Of a DNA stretch of 19,430 bases, positions 8,393 to 15,721 are shown piece by piece. The notes under the pieces were generated by a model. The model was not told the DNA's origin and did no database searches. It worked only from the letters and a program-made list of their open reading frames with translations. The position numbers and the translations under genes were made by a program. Position 1 is the first letter of the stretch; every line of letters begins with the position of its first letter. Origin of the DNA: Bordetella parapertussis (GTDB lineage Bacteria; Cyanobacteriota; Cyanobacteriia; PCC-6307; Cyanobiaceae); NCBI GenBank assembly GCA_943324725.2, contig CALPMR020000024.1:1-19430 (forward strand), given 5' to 3'.

Positions 8393-9486
8393 GTGAGCAG
8401 CCGCTGCTGGTGCTCAATGCCGGCAGCTCCAGCCTCAAGGTTTCCGTGCTCTCTGCCGCCGGTGCGGTGTTATGTCGCGAGCAGCGCAGCTGGTCGCCGC
8501 TGACCAGCCAGGAGAACGATCTGGAACGGCTGCTGGAGGCCTGGTTGCCCCAGACCCTGGCCCCCTGGCTGGGCCCTGGCGGCCAGGGTCTGCTGTTGGC
8601 GGGTCATCGGGTCGTGCATGGCGGCCTGCGCTTCACCGAGGCCACGCCCATCGATGCCGAGGTGCTGAAGGCCATCGAGGCGCTGGTGCCCCTGGCGCCC
8701 CTGCACAACGCCGTGGCGCTGCGGCTGATGCGCTGGCTGGGGAGCTGGCAGCCCCAGCTGCCCCAGTGGGCCTGTTTTGATACGGCCTTCCACGCCAGCC
8801 TCGGCGCCGAGGAGTCCACCTACGCGATCCCGGCCAGCTGGCGGCGCCAGGGCCTGCGGCGTTTCGGCTTCCACGGCCTCAACCATCAGCACGTCAGTGA
8901 GGTGGTGCAGCGCCGCTGGCGCGCAGGCGGCCGGCCTGGCTCACCGCGCCTGATCAGTGCCCATCTCGGCGCCGGCTGTTCGCTCTGCGCCATTGCAGCG
9001 GGCCGCAGTGTGGCGACCACCATGGGCTACACGCCGATGGAGGGGCTGGTGATGGCCAGCCGCAGCGGTTCGATCGATCCAGGCCTGCTGCTGCACCAGC
9101 TGCGCCAGGGACTGAGCCTGGCCGAACTCGATCAGGCCCTCAATCACGAGGGGGGCCTGCTGGGCCTGTCGGAGCGCACGGCCGACATGCGCGAGCTGCG
9201 GCGACTGAGCGCAGGCGGCGATGACGCCCGCGCCGATCCTGGCGCCAGCCTGGCGATCGCGGTGTTTCGCCATCGGCTGCTCCAGGGAATCGGTGCCATG
9301 GCCGCCAGCCTCCGGGGCGTGGATGTGATCGCCCTGACGGGGGGCATCGGTGAACATGACGGCGAGCTGCGCGCCGAACTGGAGGCCGCCCTGGCCTGGT
9401 TGCAACCCTTTGAGCTGCTGATCGTCAGTGCCGATGAGGAGGGGATGGTGGCTCGCAGCTGTCTGGCAAGCCTGTCGGCAGGCTGA
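8389..9486 (+). CDS. ackA: Acetate kinase, short and with altered active-site loops
   Basis: It converts acetyl phosphate and ADP to acetate and ATP, the second step after phosphoketolase. The product has 365 residues, somewhat shorter than the usual about 400. Family landmarks: [11 protein letters not shown] (N10, K17), HRVVHGG with R74, CFDTAFH with D131, GFHGLNH with H162, HLGAGCS with H192, [15 protein letters not shown] with R225, and TGGIGEHD with E322. Two deviations stand out: the loop normally HLGNG reads HLGAG (Ala at 195 for the active-site Asn), and the usual SGDxDP reads SGSIDP. The other catalytic residues are kept, so activity is likely but kinetic change is possible. It starts with GTG inside the xfp stop (4-base overlap), indicating translational coupling. 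Its stop codon is the first base triplet of a 14-bp tandem repeat. Confidence 0.93.
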   Translation: MSEQPLLVLNAGSSSLKVSVLSAAGAVLCREQRSWSPLTSQENDLERLLEAWLPQTLAPWLGPGGQGLLLAGHRVVHGGLRFTEATPIDAEVLKAIEALVPLAPLHNAVALRLMRWLGSWQPQLPQWACFDTAFHASLGAEESTYAIPASWRRQGLRRFGFHGLNHQHVSEVVQRRWRAGGRPGSPRLISAHLGAGCSLCAIAAGRSVATTMGYTPMEGLVMASRSGSIDPGLLLHQLRQGLSLAELDQALNHEGGLLGLSERTADMRELRRLSAGGDDARADPGASLAIAVFRHRLLQGIGAMAASLRGVDVIALTGGIGEHDGELRAELEAALAWLQPFELLIVSADEEGMVARSCLASLSAG

Positions 9487-9514
9487 ACCCGGATCGCTGA
9501 ACCCGGATCGCTGA
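9484..9514. repeat. 14-bp tandem repeat spanning the ackA stop codon
   Basis: TGAACCCGGATCGC occurs twice without a mismatch (9484-9497 and 9498-9511) and is followed by a third TGA at 9512. The first TGA is the ackA stop. Because the period is 14, the three TGA triplets fall in three different reading frames, so translation is stopped in every frame. Confidence 0.9.
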
Positions 9515-9541
9515 AAACCGTGCTCGCCCCTGACGGCTTGA

Positions 9542-10792
9542 TCAACCCGAGCGCCTCGACGCCAGGGTTTCGTAGGCCTGAGCGAAGGATTCCCCCAGGG
9601 CCTGCCGCAGCACCTGATCCTGGCGAAAGGCCTGCAGCGCCTCCTCCAGGCTGCTCGGCAGGGGGCGGGCCGTACCGGCCTCCGGTGGATCGGTGTAAGT
9701 GTTGGCGTCACTGCGGCAGCCTGGATCCAGATCCCTCTCAATCCCATCGAGACCGGCCGCCAGGACGGCCGCCTGCAGCAGATAGGGGTTGGCAGCGCCG
9801 TCGGCGAGCCGCAGTTCCAGCCGTTGATCGTCGGGGATGCGCACCATGTGGGTGCGGTTGTTGCCGCCGTAGCTGATCCAGGCCGGTGACCAGGTGGCGC
9901 CGGAGCTGGTGTCGGCGCGGGCCAGGCGCCGGTAGCTGGCGGGCAGCGGGTTGGTGAGGGCACAGAGGGCCGGCGCATGGGCCAGCAGCCCCGCCAGGAA
10001 TTGGTAGGCCAAAGGCGACAGTCCTTTCTCGCCGCAGGGGTCAGGGAAGAGGTTGCGGCCCTTGTCATCCCACAGCGACACATGCAGGTGGGCGCCGTTG
10101 CCGGTCAGAGCGGCGATCGGCTTGGGATCGAAGCTCACCAGGCAGCCGTGTTTTTCGGCCAGGGTGGCGGCCATCACCTTGAAAAAGGCGTGCCGATCGG
10201 CCGTGGTGAGCGCTGGGGCATAGGTCCAGTTGAGCTCGAACTGGCCGTTGGCGTCCTCATGGTCGGCCTGGTAGGGAGCCCAACCCAGTTCCTCCATGGC
10301 GCCGATCAGTTCGCTGATCAGCGGATAGCGGCGCATCAGGGCCAGTTGGTCGTAGCAGGGTTTGGTCTGTTGATCCAGCCGGTCGGCGACGCCACCTTGA
10401 AGCGGATCGAGCAGAAAGAACTCCGCCTCGACGCCACTGCGGAACTCAAAACCCAGGGCGGCGGCTCGCTGCAGTTGCCGCTGCAGCACCCGCCGTGGTG
10501 CCTGCTCGAGCGGCACTCCCTCCACGGACAGATCGGTGGCGACCCAGGCCACCTCCGGCTGCCAGGGCAGCACCATCAGGCTGCTCGGATCGGGATGGGC
10601 CAGCACATCCGGATCGGCCGGCGTCATCAGCAGCCAGGCGGCAAAGCCGGCGAAGCCCGCTCCGTTGGTGGCCAGGTCGGCTACGGCGGAGGCGGGCACG
10701 AGCTTGGCTCGTTGCACCCCGAACAGATCGGCGAAGGAAAACAGGAAATGGCGGATGCCGTGGTCGGCGGCAAAAAGGGCCAGGTCGGTCAT
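9542..10792 (-). CDS. Glutamine synthetase-superfamily ligase (GlnT / gamma-glutamylmethylamide synthetase type)
   Basis: The 416-residue product has the GS fold and should form a gamma-glutamyl amide from glutamate, ATP and ammonia or an amine. The N-terminal domain includes FADLFGVQRAKLVP (20-33) and GAGFAGFAAW (45-53); the catalytic domain shows VEAEFFLLD (metal ligands E122, E124), HEDANGQFELNW (E186), the ATP-site block GNGAHLHVSLWD (H235, H237), NNRTHMVRIPD (311-321) and RLELRLADGAANPYL (324-338). All expected metal ligands are present. The GAGFAGFA block resembles GlnT and gamma-glutamylmethylamide synthetase rather than classical GlnA, so an amine acceptor is plausible. Start: ATG at 10790-10792; the frame remains open to 11026, but that extension is Pro/Arg-rich and not family-like. 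It is preceded by 242 bases without a gene after the MetX-like gene, so co-transcription is uncertain. It converges with ackA. Confidence 0.85.
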   Translation of the reverse strand: MTDLALFAADHGIRHFLFSFADLFGVQRAKLVPASAVADLATNGAGFAGFAAWLLMTPADPDVLAHPDPSSLMVLPWQPEVAWVATDLSVEGVPLEQAPRRVLQRQLQRAAALGFEFRSGVEAEFFLLDPLQGGVADRLDQQTKPCYDQLALMRRYPLISELIGAMEELGWAPYQADHEDANGQFELNWTYAPALTTADRHAFFKVMAATLAEKHGCLVSFDPKPIAALTGNGAHLHVSLWDDKGRNLFPDPCGEKGLSPLAYQFLAGLLAHAPALCALTNPLPASYRRLARADTSSGATWSPAWISYGGNNRTHMVRIPDDQRLELRLADGAANPYLLQAAVLAAGLDGIERDLDPGCRSDANTYTDPPEAGTARPLPSSLEEALQAFRQDQVLRQALGESFAQAYETLASRRSG

Positions 10793-11034
10793 CGGGACAG
10801 GCGGTGCTTGCGGGGGGGATGGCGAGGCAGGTGGGCGATCCAGTCGCGACCCGGGAGGGGGCTGGCGGCCGCGGACGACGAAGGAGACGGAGTCAACAGC
10901 GGGACCAGCGACGGGGTGGGGTGCGGGTCTTTGTCGTGGCGTCAGCGTGTCTAGGGCGATCCGGCGCTGCCTCGGGTTCAGGGTGACCCGAATCCCAGCA
11001 TTGCTGGTTCCGCCCTGGCACGGCATGCGGCCCC

Positions 11035-12075
11035 TCAGGGGCGGCAGAGCTCCTCCACCACGGCGCGCAACTGGGCCTGCTCAGCGAGGCTGTCGCGGGG
11101 ATTGCCGGCCCGGTGGCCCAGGTCGGATTCGAGCACCTGCAGGCTGGCGCTGGGGATCAGGGCTGCTTCGGCGGCGCAGTCGGCGGGTGGAAAGTAGAGG
11201 TCATGGCGGCCGGCCACCACGGCACAGCGGGCCCGGATCCGGCCCAGGGCGGCGGCGAGGTCGGCCTGGGGATCGCCGCTGGCCATGCCGGCAGCGGCGG
11301 CCACATCGCAGCCCAGCCAGACATCGAGCATGGCGATCAGATCGCGGGGATCGTGGCGGCGGTAGGCGGGCAACCAGGCCTGCTCCACGTAGCTCTCGAC
11401 ATCGGCGTAGCCCAGATCGAGATGGCCACCGCGGCGGTAAAAGGGCTGGCTGGCAGCCCAGCTGGCATAGATCAGGGCGAAACTGCGCAGCCCTTGCTCC
11501 GGCACGCCAACAAAACCATCGCCGTTCCAGGCCGGATCAGCCGTGAGCGCCTGGCGCAGGCTGAGCAGAAACAGGCGGTTGTGGGGGGTGGTGCGGGCCG
11601 TGCCACAGATGCAACAGAGGCGCTGACTGCGGTCCGGTTCGAGCACGCCCCAGTGATAGGCCTGCTGGGCTCCCATCGACCAGCCATAGATCAGCGCCGG
11701 ACTCTCGACCCCGAAACGGTCCTCCAGCAGGCGGCGCTGGGCCCGGACGTTGTCGGCGTGGCTGACGGGCCAGCCCCACGGCTTGAGCCCGGGGCCGCCG
11801 TTGCTCGGACTGCTGGAGCGGCCATTGCCGAACTGGCTCACCAGCACGATGCACCAGCGCCCGGGGTCGAGGATCGGACCCACCACCCAGTCGATGTCCT
11901 CAGGCCAGGCGCCATAGGAGCTGGGATAGAGCACCAGGTTGGAGCGGTCCTGGCGCAGTTCGCCATAGACCCGATAGGCGACCTGGGCGCCGCTCAGGAT
12001 CTGGCCGCTTTGCAGCTGCAGATCGCCGAGCTCGAACGTCTGGTCCGCTGACTGGGAGGGCCTGGCTGTGATCAA
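11035..12075 (-). CDS. MetX-like alpha/beta hydrolase (homoserine O-acetyltransferase family), substrate unknown
   Basis: The 346-residue product belongs to the alpha/beta-hydrolase branch that includes homoserine O-acetyltransferases. The catalytic triad is visible: nucleophile S133 in YGWSMGAQQ, D292 in AGRHDLYFP, and H321 in SDLGHRAGNP. The family block HADNVRAQRRLLED (106-119) precedes the nucleophile, and CGTARTTPHNRLFL follows it. It differs from true MetX in having GWSMG instead of GGSMGG and in being shorter, so acyl transfer to homoserine should not be assumed; other members are hydrolases or transferases of unknown substrate. The start is a TTG at 12073-12075 and no clear ribosome site is seen, so the first residues are uncertain. 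It begins 25 bases after the stop of the desaturase gene on the same strand and is probably in one transcript with it. Confidence 0.82.
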   Translation of the reverse strand: MITARPSQSADQTFELGDLQLQSGQILSGAQVAYRVYGELRQDRSNLVLYPSSYGAWPEDIDWVVGPILDPGRWCIVLVSQFGNGRSSSPSNGGPGLKPWGWPVSHADNVRAQRRLLEDRFGVESPALIYGWSMGAQQAYHWGVLEPDRSQRLCCICGTARTTPHNRLFLLSLRQALTADPAWNGDGFVGVPEQGLRSFALIYASWAASQPFYRRGGHLDLGYADVESYVEQAWLPAYRRHDPRDLIAMLDVWLGCDVAAAAGMASGDPQADLAAALGRIRARCAVVAGRHDLYFPPADCAAEAALIPSASLQVLESDLGHRAGNPRDSLAEQAQLRAVVEELCRP

Positions 12076-12100
12076 GAGGTTGCCGTGAGCTGGAAGGCCA

Positions 12101-13165
12101 TCAGAGCTGCGATTCGGTCTGACGCTGGAAGGGGTTCTGATCGCCTTGGCTCTGAGCTGAAGCGGGGGCCGAAGCCGCTTCTGGCGTGAGCTGTGGCGGG
12201 GCGAGGACGCTGAGGTCGGCTAACAAATGCCGGTGAACGGAGCCATAACCGCGATCGCATTGCTCGAGCCGGGGTGCGATCAGCGCATGGGCCCTGGCCA
12301 GGGCATGGAAGGGCAGAGAGGGATAGAGATGGTGTTCAGCGTGGAACGGCATCTGCCACATCAACCAGCGCAGCGGCGCCAGGGTGAGGGTGGTGCGAGT
12401 GTTGCGCAGGCCGTCCGGCACGAAGGGGCAGCCACCGTGTTCGGCCAGCAGCACAAAACGCAGCAGCGGCTGGGCCAGCGCCAATGGCAGCAGCCAGGCC
12501 CAGAACAACAAACCATTGGCAGCAGGAATCGAGGCCAGCAGTACCACCCCATAGACAGCCATCTGCAGCTGGATCGAGCGGCGGACGGCTGGAATTGCGT
12601 CGGCTGGAATGTAGGGACGGTCAGCGAAATCGCCCCGCATGCCGGCCCAATGGCCGCGGACCTTTCCGATCCACCAGGGGATGGCGCTCAGCTCGAGCAG
12701 ATAGCTGGCCAGGGTTGTGGGGGGGCTGTCCTCCAGCTCGGGATCCAGGCCGACCAGATGGGTGTAGCGATGGTGCCACTGGTGGTAACGGCGATAGAAA
12801 TCGGCGTTGTAGAAGCTCAGCACTCCGGCCCACCAGGCGACGCTGTCGTTGAGTGAGCGGCTGGCAAAGGCGGTGCGATGGCCGCACTCATGCATCGCGC
12901 AGAAGCCGAAGGCCAGGCCCAGCCCCAGCAGCAACAGCCCCAGCAGCCGCAGGGGCCAGGCGATCACCAGAGCGGCGGGCTCGAAGCCGGCCAGCGGCAG
13001 GACCCAGAGCACGGCACCGGCCAGCAACAGGGCGCCGTGGAAGGCCAGTTGCCTCAGGCCGGGGCCATCGCGCCGTTCATTGAGCTGGGCCAGCTGAGCC
13101 GTGCCGAGCAGCTCGGCTGGGTTGGAACCAGCATCGGCCCTGAAGCGAAGGGATGCCGCCGCCAA
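12101..13165 (-). CDS. Membrane di-iron desaturase/hydroxylase of the fatty acid desaturase superfamily
   Basis: The 354-residue membrane protein carries the three histidine boxes of the non-haem di-iron desaturases: HECGH at 92-96, HQWHHRYTH at 128-136 and HAEHH at 275-279, plus an extra AEHGG at 241-245. Hydrophobic pairs flank them (about 40-60, 66-90, 203-222, 224-242). These enzymes use O2 and an electron donor to desaturate or hydroxylate a substrate at the membrane. The motifs are not those of the classical cyanobacterial DesA/B/C/D or CrtR that I know, so the substrate is open; the same superfamily includes enzymes acting on amino-acid-derived molecules such as RtxC of the rhizobitoxine pathway. 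The start is TTG at 13163-13165; no in-frame ATG or GTG exists before the first helix. The MetX-like gene follows 25 bases downstream. Confidence 0.85.
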   Translation of the reverse strand: MAAASLRFRADAGSNPAELLGTAQLAQLNERRDGPGLRQLAFHGALLLAGAVLWVLPLAGFEPAALVIAWPLRLLGLLLLGLGLAFGFCAMHECGHRTAFASRSLNDSVAWWAGVLSFYNADFYRRYHQWHHRYTHLVGLDPELEDSPPTTLASYLLELSAIPWWIGKVRGHWAGMRGDFADRPYIPADAIPAVRRSIQLQMAVYGVVLLASIPAANGLLFWAWLLPLALAQPLLRFVLLAEHGGCPFVPDGLRNTRTTLTLAPLRWLMWQMPFHAEHHLYPSLPFHALARAHALIAPRLEQCDRGYGSVHRHLLADLSVLAPPQLTPEAASAPASAQSQGDQNPFQRQTESQL

Positions 13166-13324
13166 ACTGCCACCGTTGAGAGAGAGTCATTTTCGCGGTC
13201 GATGGGCCAGGGCCCTGTCCAGATTGGACAATCGCCACTCGGCCCTCACCTGAACTCCGGGCTGGCGGCGATCATCCGGATGCCACTCGGCAGATTCGCC
13301 CCCAGGCTCGACGGTGCTGCGGCT

Positions 13325-13621
13325 TCAGCCGGAATCCCGTTGAACCTGGCTGTTGTCGCGGCGCAGCAGCACGTAGAGGTAGTCGGGATCCCGGTACTGG
13401 CCCGGCAGGCACTCATGCAGCTGGGCCAGACGCTGCCAGCAGACCGTGCGCTGGATGCTGATCAGACTGCGACCCTCGCGGATGAGCAGCCGCATGGCCT
13501 TGCAGTACATCGAATAGCCGGCCTCCAGCTCGCCGATCGTCACCTTGGACTTGCCGGCTTTCAAGGATTCCGGCGACGGGACACCCGATGTTCCCTGGGA
13601 CATGATGGAGATAGAAGGCAT
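13325..13621 (-). CDS. 98-residue hypothetical protein
   Basis: I do not recognise this family. After a variable N-terminus (MPSISIMSQGTSGVP) comes a basic, helical core: KVTIGELEAGYSMYCKAMRL, a second helix REGRSLISIQRTVCWQRLAQ, then LPGQYRDPDYLYVLLRRD. The protein has no membrane segment. The size and layout are like the small soluble proteins of picocyanobacteria. Starts at 13621 or 13603 (second Met) are both possible; neither has a clear ribosome site. Upstream, between this gene and the response-regulator gene, lies a 16-bp direct repeat that could be its operator. It ends 159 bases before the desaturase gene, so a shared transcript is possible but not shown. Confidence 0.7.
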   Translation of the reverse strand: MPSISIMSQGTSGVPSPESLKAGKSKVTIGELEAGYSMYCKAMRLLIREGRSLISIQRTVCWQRLAQLHECLPGQYRDPDYLYVLLRRDNSQVQRDSG

Positions 13622-13695
13622 CGCTCGATCGGCCGCGGAGCTGCCCGATCAATCTCGATCGCCCCGCGACCCTGGCGCTCCCCCCATCCGGGGAC

Positions 13696-13727
13696 AATGA
13701 CCCGCAGCGGAAATGACCCGCAGCTGA
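13696..13727. repeat. Two tandem copies of a 16-bp unit upstream of the 98-aa gene
   Basis: The unit AATGACCCGCAGCGGA (13696-13711) is followed directly by AATGACCCGCAGCTGA (13712-13727), with 15 of 16 bases identical. The pair sits in the 117-base gap between the response-regulator stop and the 98-aa gene start, about 75-106 bases upstream of the latter. Tandem repeats at this spacing are typical of regulator binding sites, but a simple duplication is equally possible. Confidence 0.8.
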
Positions 13728-13738
13728 ATCGCCGTGGT

Positions 13739-14425
13739 TCAGCGCTGGACCATGCCGCAACGCATGCCCTTGAGCACCGCCTGGAGCCGGTTGTTGACCC
13801 CCAGCGTCTGCAGGAGTCGCTTGGTGTAGGTCCGCGCGGTCCCTTCGCTGATCATCAGAGCGCCGGCAATCTCGCGATCGCTGAGTCCGCTGGCCAGCAG
13901 ATCCAGCACTTCGTATTCCCTGGGGGTGAGCCGGGGGCAGCTGAGGTACGGCAGGTTGGCGCTGCGCAGGGAGGGACTGCGATAAACGTGGCGGCCGATG
14001 ACCGCCATCACAGCGGCCTGAAGGGGCCGTTGGTCATCGACCACATCCGCCTCGGCCACCACGGCCTCGAGCCAGGGAGCTTCCGCATATTCCGCTGGAA
14101 TCACATCACCGAGAGCCAGCACCACCACCTTCAGGGCCCCATGGGCCTGGCGCGCTTTCCGGGCCAGCTCAAAGCCATTGCCGCCCTCGAGATGATCCGT
14201 GCAGATCAGCAGTTCGTAGGAATCCCTGGCCAGATACTCCAGGCAGGAGGCCTCATCGGTGACAGCGCAGCCGATCAGGCTGCGGTCCTGGAAGCCCTCG
14301 CAGAACGATCGCAATAAAAAACGACCTTTCATGGCGAAGGCCACCTTGCCGCTGACACAGGCGGAAAGCATCAGATCATCGAGCCTGGCGCCTTCGAGCG
14401 AATCGAGGTACGGGGTGAGATCCAT
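13739..14425 (-). CDS. NarL/FixJ-type response regulator with LuxR DNA-binding domain
   Basis: The 228-residue protein is a transcription regulator. Residues about 165-225 form a LuxR-type helix-turn-helix: LTPREYEVLDLLASGLSDREIAGAL, ISEGTARTYTKRLLQTLGVNN, with the conserved ExxV, GLSDREIA and TVxxH-like positions. The N-terminal 140 residues are a diverged receiver domain: D77 in LLICTDHLEGGNG matches the phospho-acceptor, but the conserved lysine near residue 130 reads VAEADVVDDQRP and is missing. Phosphorylation may therefore be absent or atypical. ATG at 14423-14425 is preferred; TTG at 14452 would add nine residues. No sensor kinase is nearby. It is divergent from the 54-aa/ppk2 pair, with 170 bases between start codons, so it may control that pair or the 98-aa gene downstream. 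Confidence 0.87.
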   Translation of the reverse strand: MDLTPYLDSLEGARLDDLMLSACVSGKVAFAMKGRFLLRSFCEGFQDRSLIGCAVTDEASCLEYLARDSYELLICTDHLEGGNGFELARKARQAHGALKVVVLALGDVIPAEYAEAPWLEAVVAEADVVDDQRPLQAAVMAVIGRHVYRSPSLRSANLPYLSCPRLTPREYEVLDLLASGLSDREIAGALMISEGTARTYTKRLLQTLGVNNRLQAVLKGMRCGMVQR

Positions 14426-14595
14426 GCATCGGCCCGGATCCAACGCCAACAACCTATTCCAGTGCTGACGCCGATCGTGGCTGGCGCAGAACAGCAGTCG
14501 AACAATGCCTCAAGGCCCATACCCCGCAGGGAGTGAATGCCGCTTGGCTCCAAATTTCCAGGATCGATTAAGGTTTGACGGTTGATGGAAGCCGT

Positions 14596-14760
14596 ATGGA
14601 CGAAAACAACCCTGTGCTGACCGCTCTGAAGCTTGAGCTCGACTCCCTGCGCCGTCACTACCTGAGTGAACCCAATGAGCAGAGCCGCTACCAGTTGGTG
14701 CGGATGGAGCAACTGATCGCCCAGTGGGCATCCACGGGCGTGCCGGTCGCCCTGATCTGA
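14596..14760 (+). CDS. 54-residue hypothetical protein upstream of ppk2
   Basis: The product MDENNPVLTALKLELDSLRR... is short, acidic and strongly helical, with heptad-like leucines (LKLELDSLRRHYL, YQLVRMEQLIAQW) that suggest a helical hairpin or short coiled coil. I do not know a function. The ATG at 14596 is preferred to the TTG at 14575. Its stop lies 37 bases before the ppk2 ATG on the same strand, so it is probably in the same transcript. The coding character and good fit of start and spacing support a real gene despite the small size. Confidence 0.65.
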   Translation: MDENNPVLTALKLELDSLRRHYLSEPNEQSRYQLVRMEQLIAQWASTGVPVALI

Positions 14761-14797
14761 ATCAGGCTTGACCTGAATCTCCTGGAGCCGTGACGCC

Positions 14798-15721
14798 ATG
14801 GGCAAGCACAAATCGGGCCAGAAGCACCCCAGGGCATCAGCCGCTGCCCACCCCAACGGCGAATCTGAACTCAATGGCGAGCAGTACCAGCCCTCCACCA
14901 CTCTCGAAGATCTGAGCACGGAAGGATCCAGTGAGGGCTCCGGGCGGCTGGATCGCCATCTGTATGAGAAGGAGCTGACCCGGCTCCAGGTGGAACTGGT
15001 CAAGATGCAGTACTGGATCAAAGACACGGGCTATCGCTTGATTGTTGTCTTTGAAGGGCGCGACGCGGCCGGCAAGGGAGGCACGATCAAGCGCATCACC
15101 GAACCGCTCAATCCCCGCGGCTGCAACGTGGTGGCCCTGGGCACCCCTTCGGATCAACAGAAGAGCCAATGGTATTTCCAGCGCTACGTGGAACATTTCC
15201 CGGCCGCTGGCGAAATCGTCATCTTTGATCGCAGTTGGTACAATCGAGCCGGCGTGGAGAAGGTGATGGGATTCTGTACATCGTCCCAGGTGGATGAGTT
15301 TCTGCAATCCTGTCCTGAATTTGAGCGGATGTTGGTGCGCAGCGGCATCATCCTGATCAAATACTGGTTTTCAGTCAGCGATGAAGAACAGGAAGTGCGT
15401 TTCCGTTCCCGTCTCAAAGATCCGGCCCGACGCTGGAAACTCAGCCCGATGGATCTCGAATCCCGCGATCGCTGGGTGGAGTTCTCCCGAGCCAAAGATG
15501 CGATGTTTGCCCACACCAACATCCCCGAGGCTCCCTGGTTCACCGTTGAGGCCAACGACAAGCGACGCGCCCGACTCAACTGCATTCGCCACCTGCTCTC
15601 CAAGGTGCCCTATGAAGACATGACCCCCAAGGCGATCAAATTGCCGCCCCGCAAGAGTGGTGGTGACTATCAACGGCCGCCGCTCAACGAGCAGTTCTTC
15701 GTGCCGAACGCCTATCCGTGA
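14798..15721 (+). CDS. ppk2: Polyphosphate kinase 2
   Basis: PPK2 transfers phosphate between polyphosphate and nucleoside di- or monophosphates, typically regenerating GTP or ATP from stored polyphosphate. The 307-residue product has a variable, polar N-terminal tail (1-50), then the kinase core: LIVVFEGRDAAGKGGTIKRI with Walker A GRDAAGKGG at 87-95, Walker B region FDRSWYNRAGVE (143-154), and the lid RFRSRLKDPARRWKLSPMD (201-219). This one-domain form with the lid sequence KDPxxxWKLSPMD is the class I type. The ATG at 14798 is preceded by CTGGAG about 10 bases upstream. The gene follows a 54-aa gene by 37 bases, and its last 38 bases overlap the convergent CPBP protease gene. Which nucleotide it favours cannot be told from sequence. 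Confidence 0.96.
   Translation: MGKHKSGQKHPRASAAAHPNGESELNGEQYQPSTTLEDLSTEGSSEGSGRLDRHLYEKELTRLQVELVKMQYWIKDTGYRLIVVFEGRDAAGKGGTIKRITEPLNPRGCNVVALGTPSDQQKSQWYFQRYVEHFPAAGEIVIFDRSWYNRAGVEKVMGFCTSSQVDEFLQSCPEFERMLVRSGIILIKYWFSVSDEEQEVRFRSRLKDPARRWKLSPMDLESRDRWVEFSRAKDAMFAHTNIPEAPWFTVEANDKRRARLNCIRHLLSKVPYEDMTPKAIKLPPRKSGGDYQRPPLNEQFFVPNAYP

Noticed and set aside
10995..11007. Palindrome CCAGCATTGCTGG after the MetX-like gene, considered as terminator or part of a tRNA
   Set aside because: Only 6-bp arms around one base, no U-run on either strand, and the surroundings do not fold as a tRNA.
10793..11026. 78-residue N-terminal extension of the GS-type ligase
   Set aside because: The residues are Pro/Arg/Ser-rich with no family similarity; the internal ATG gives the expected GS N-terminus.
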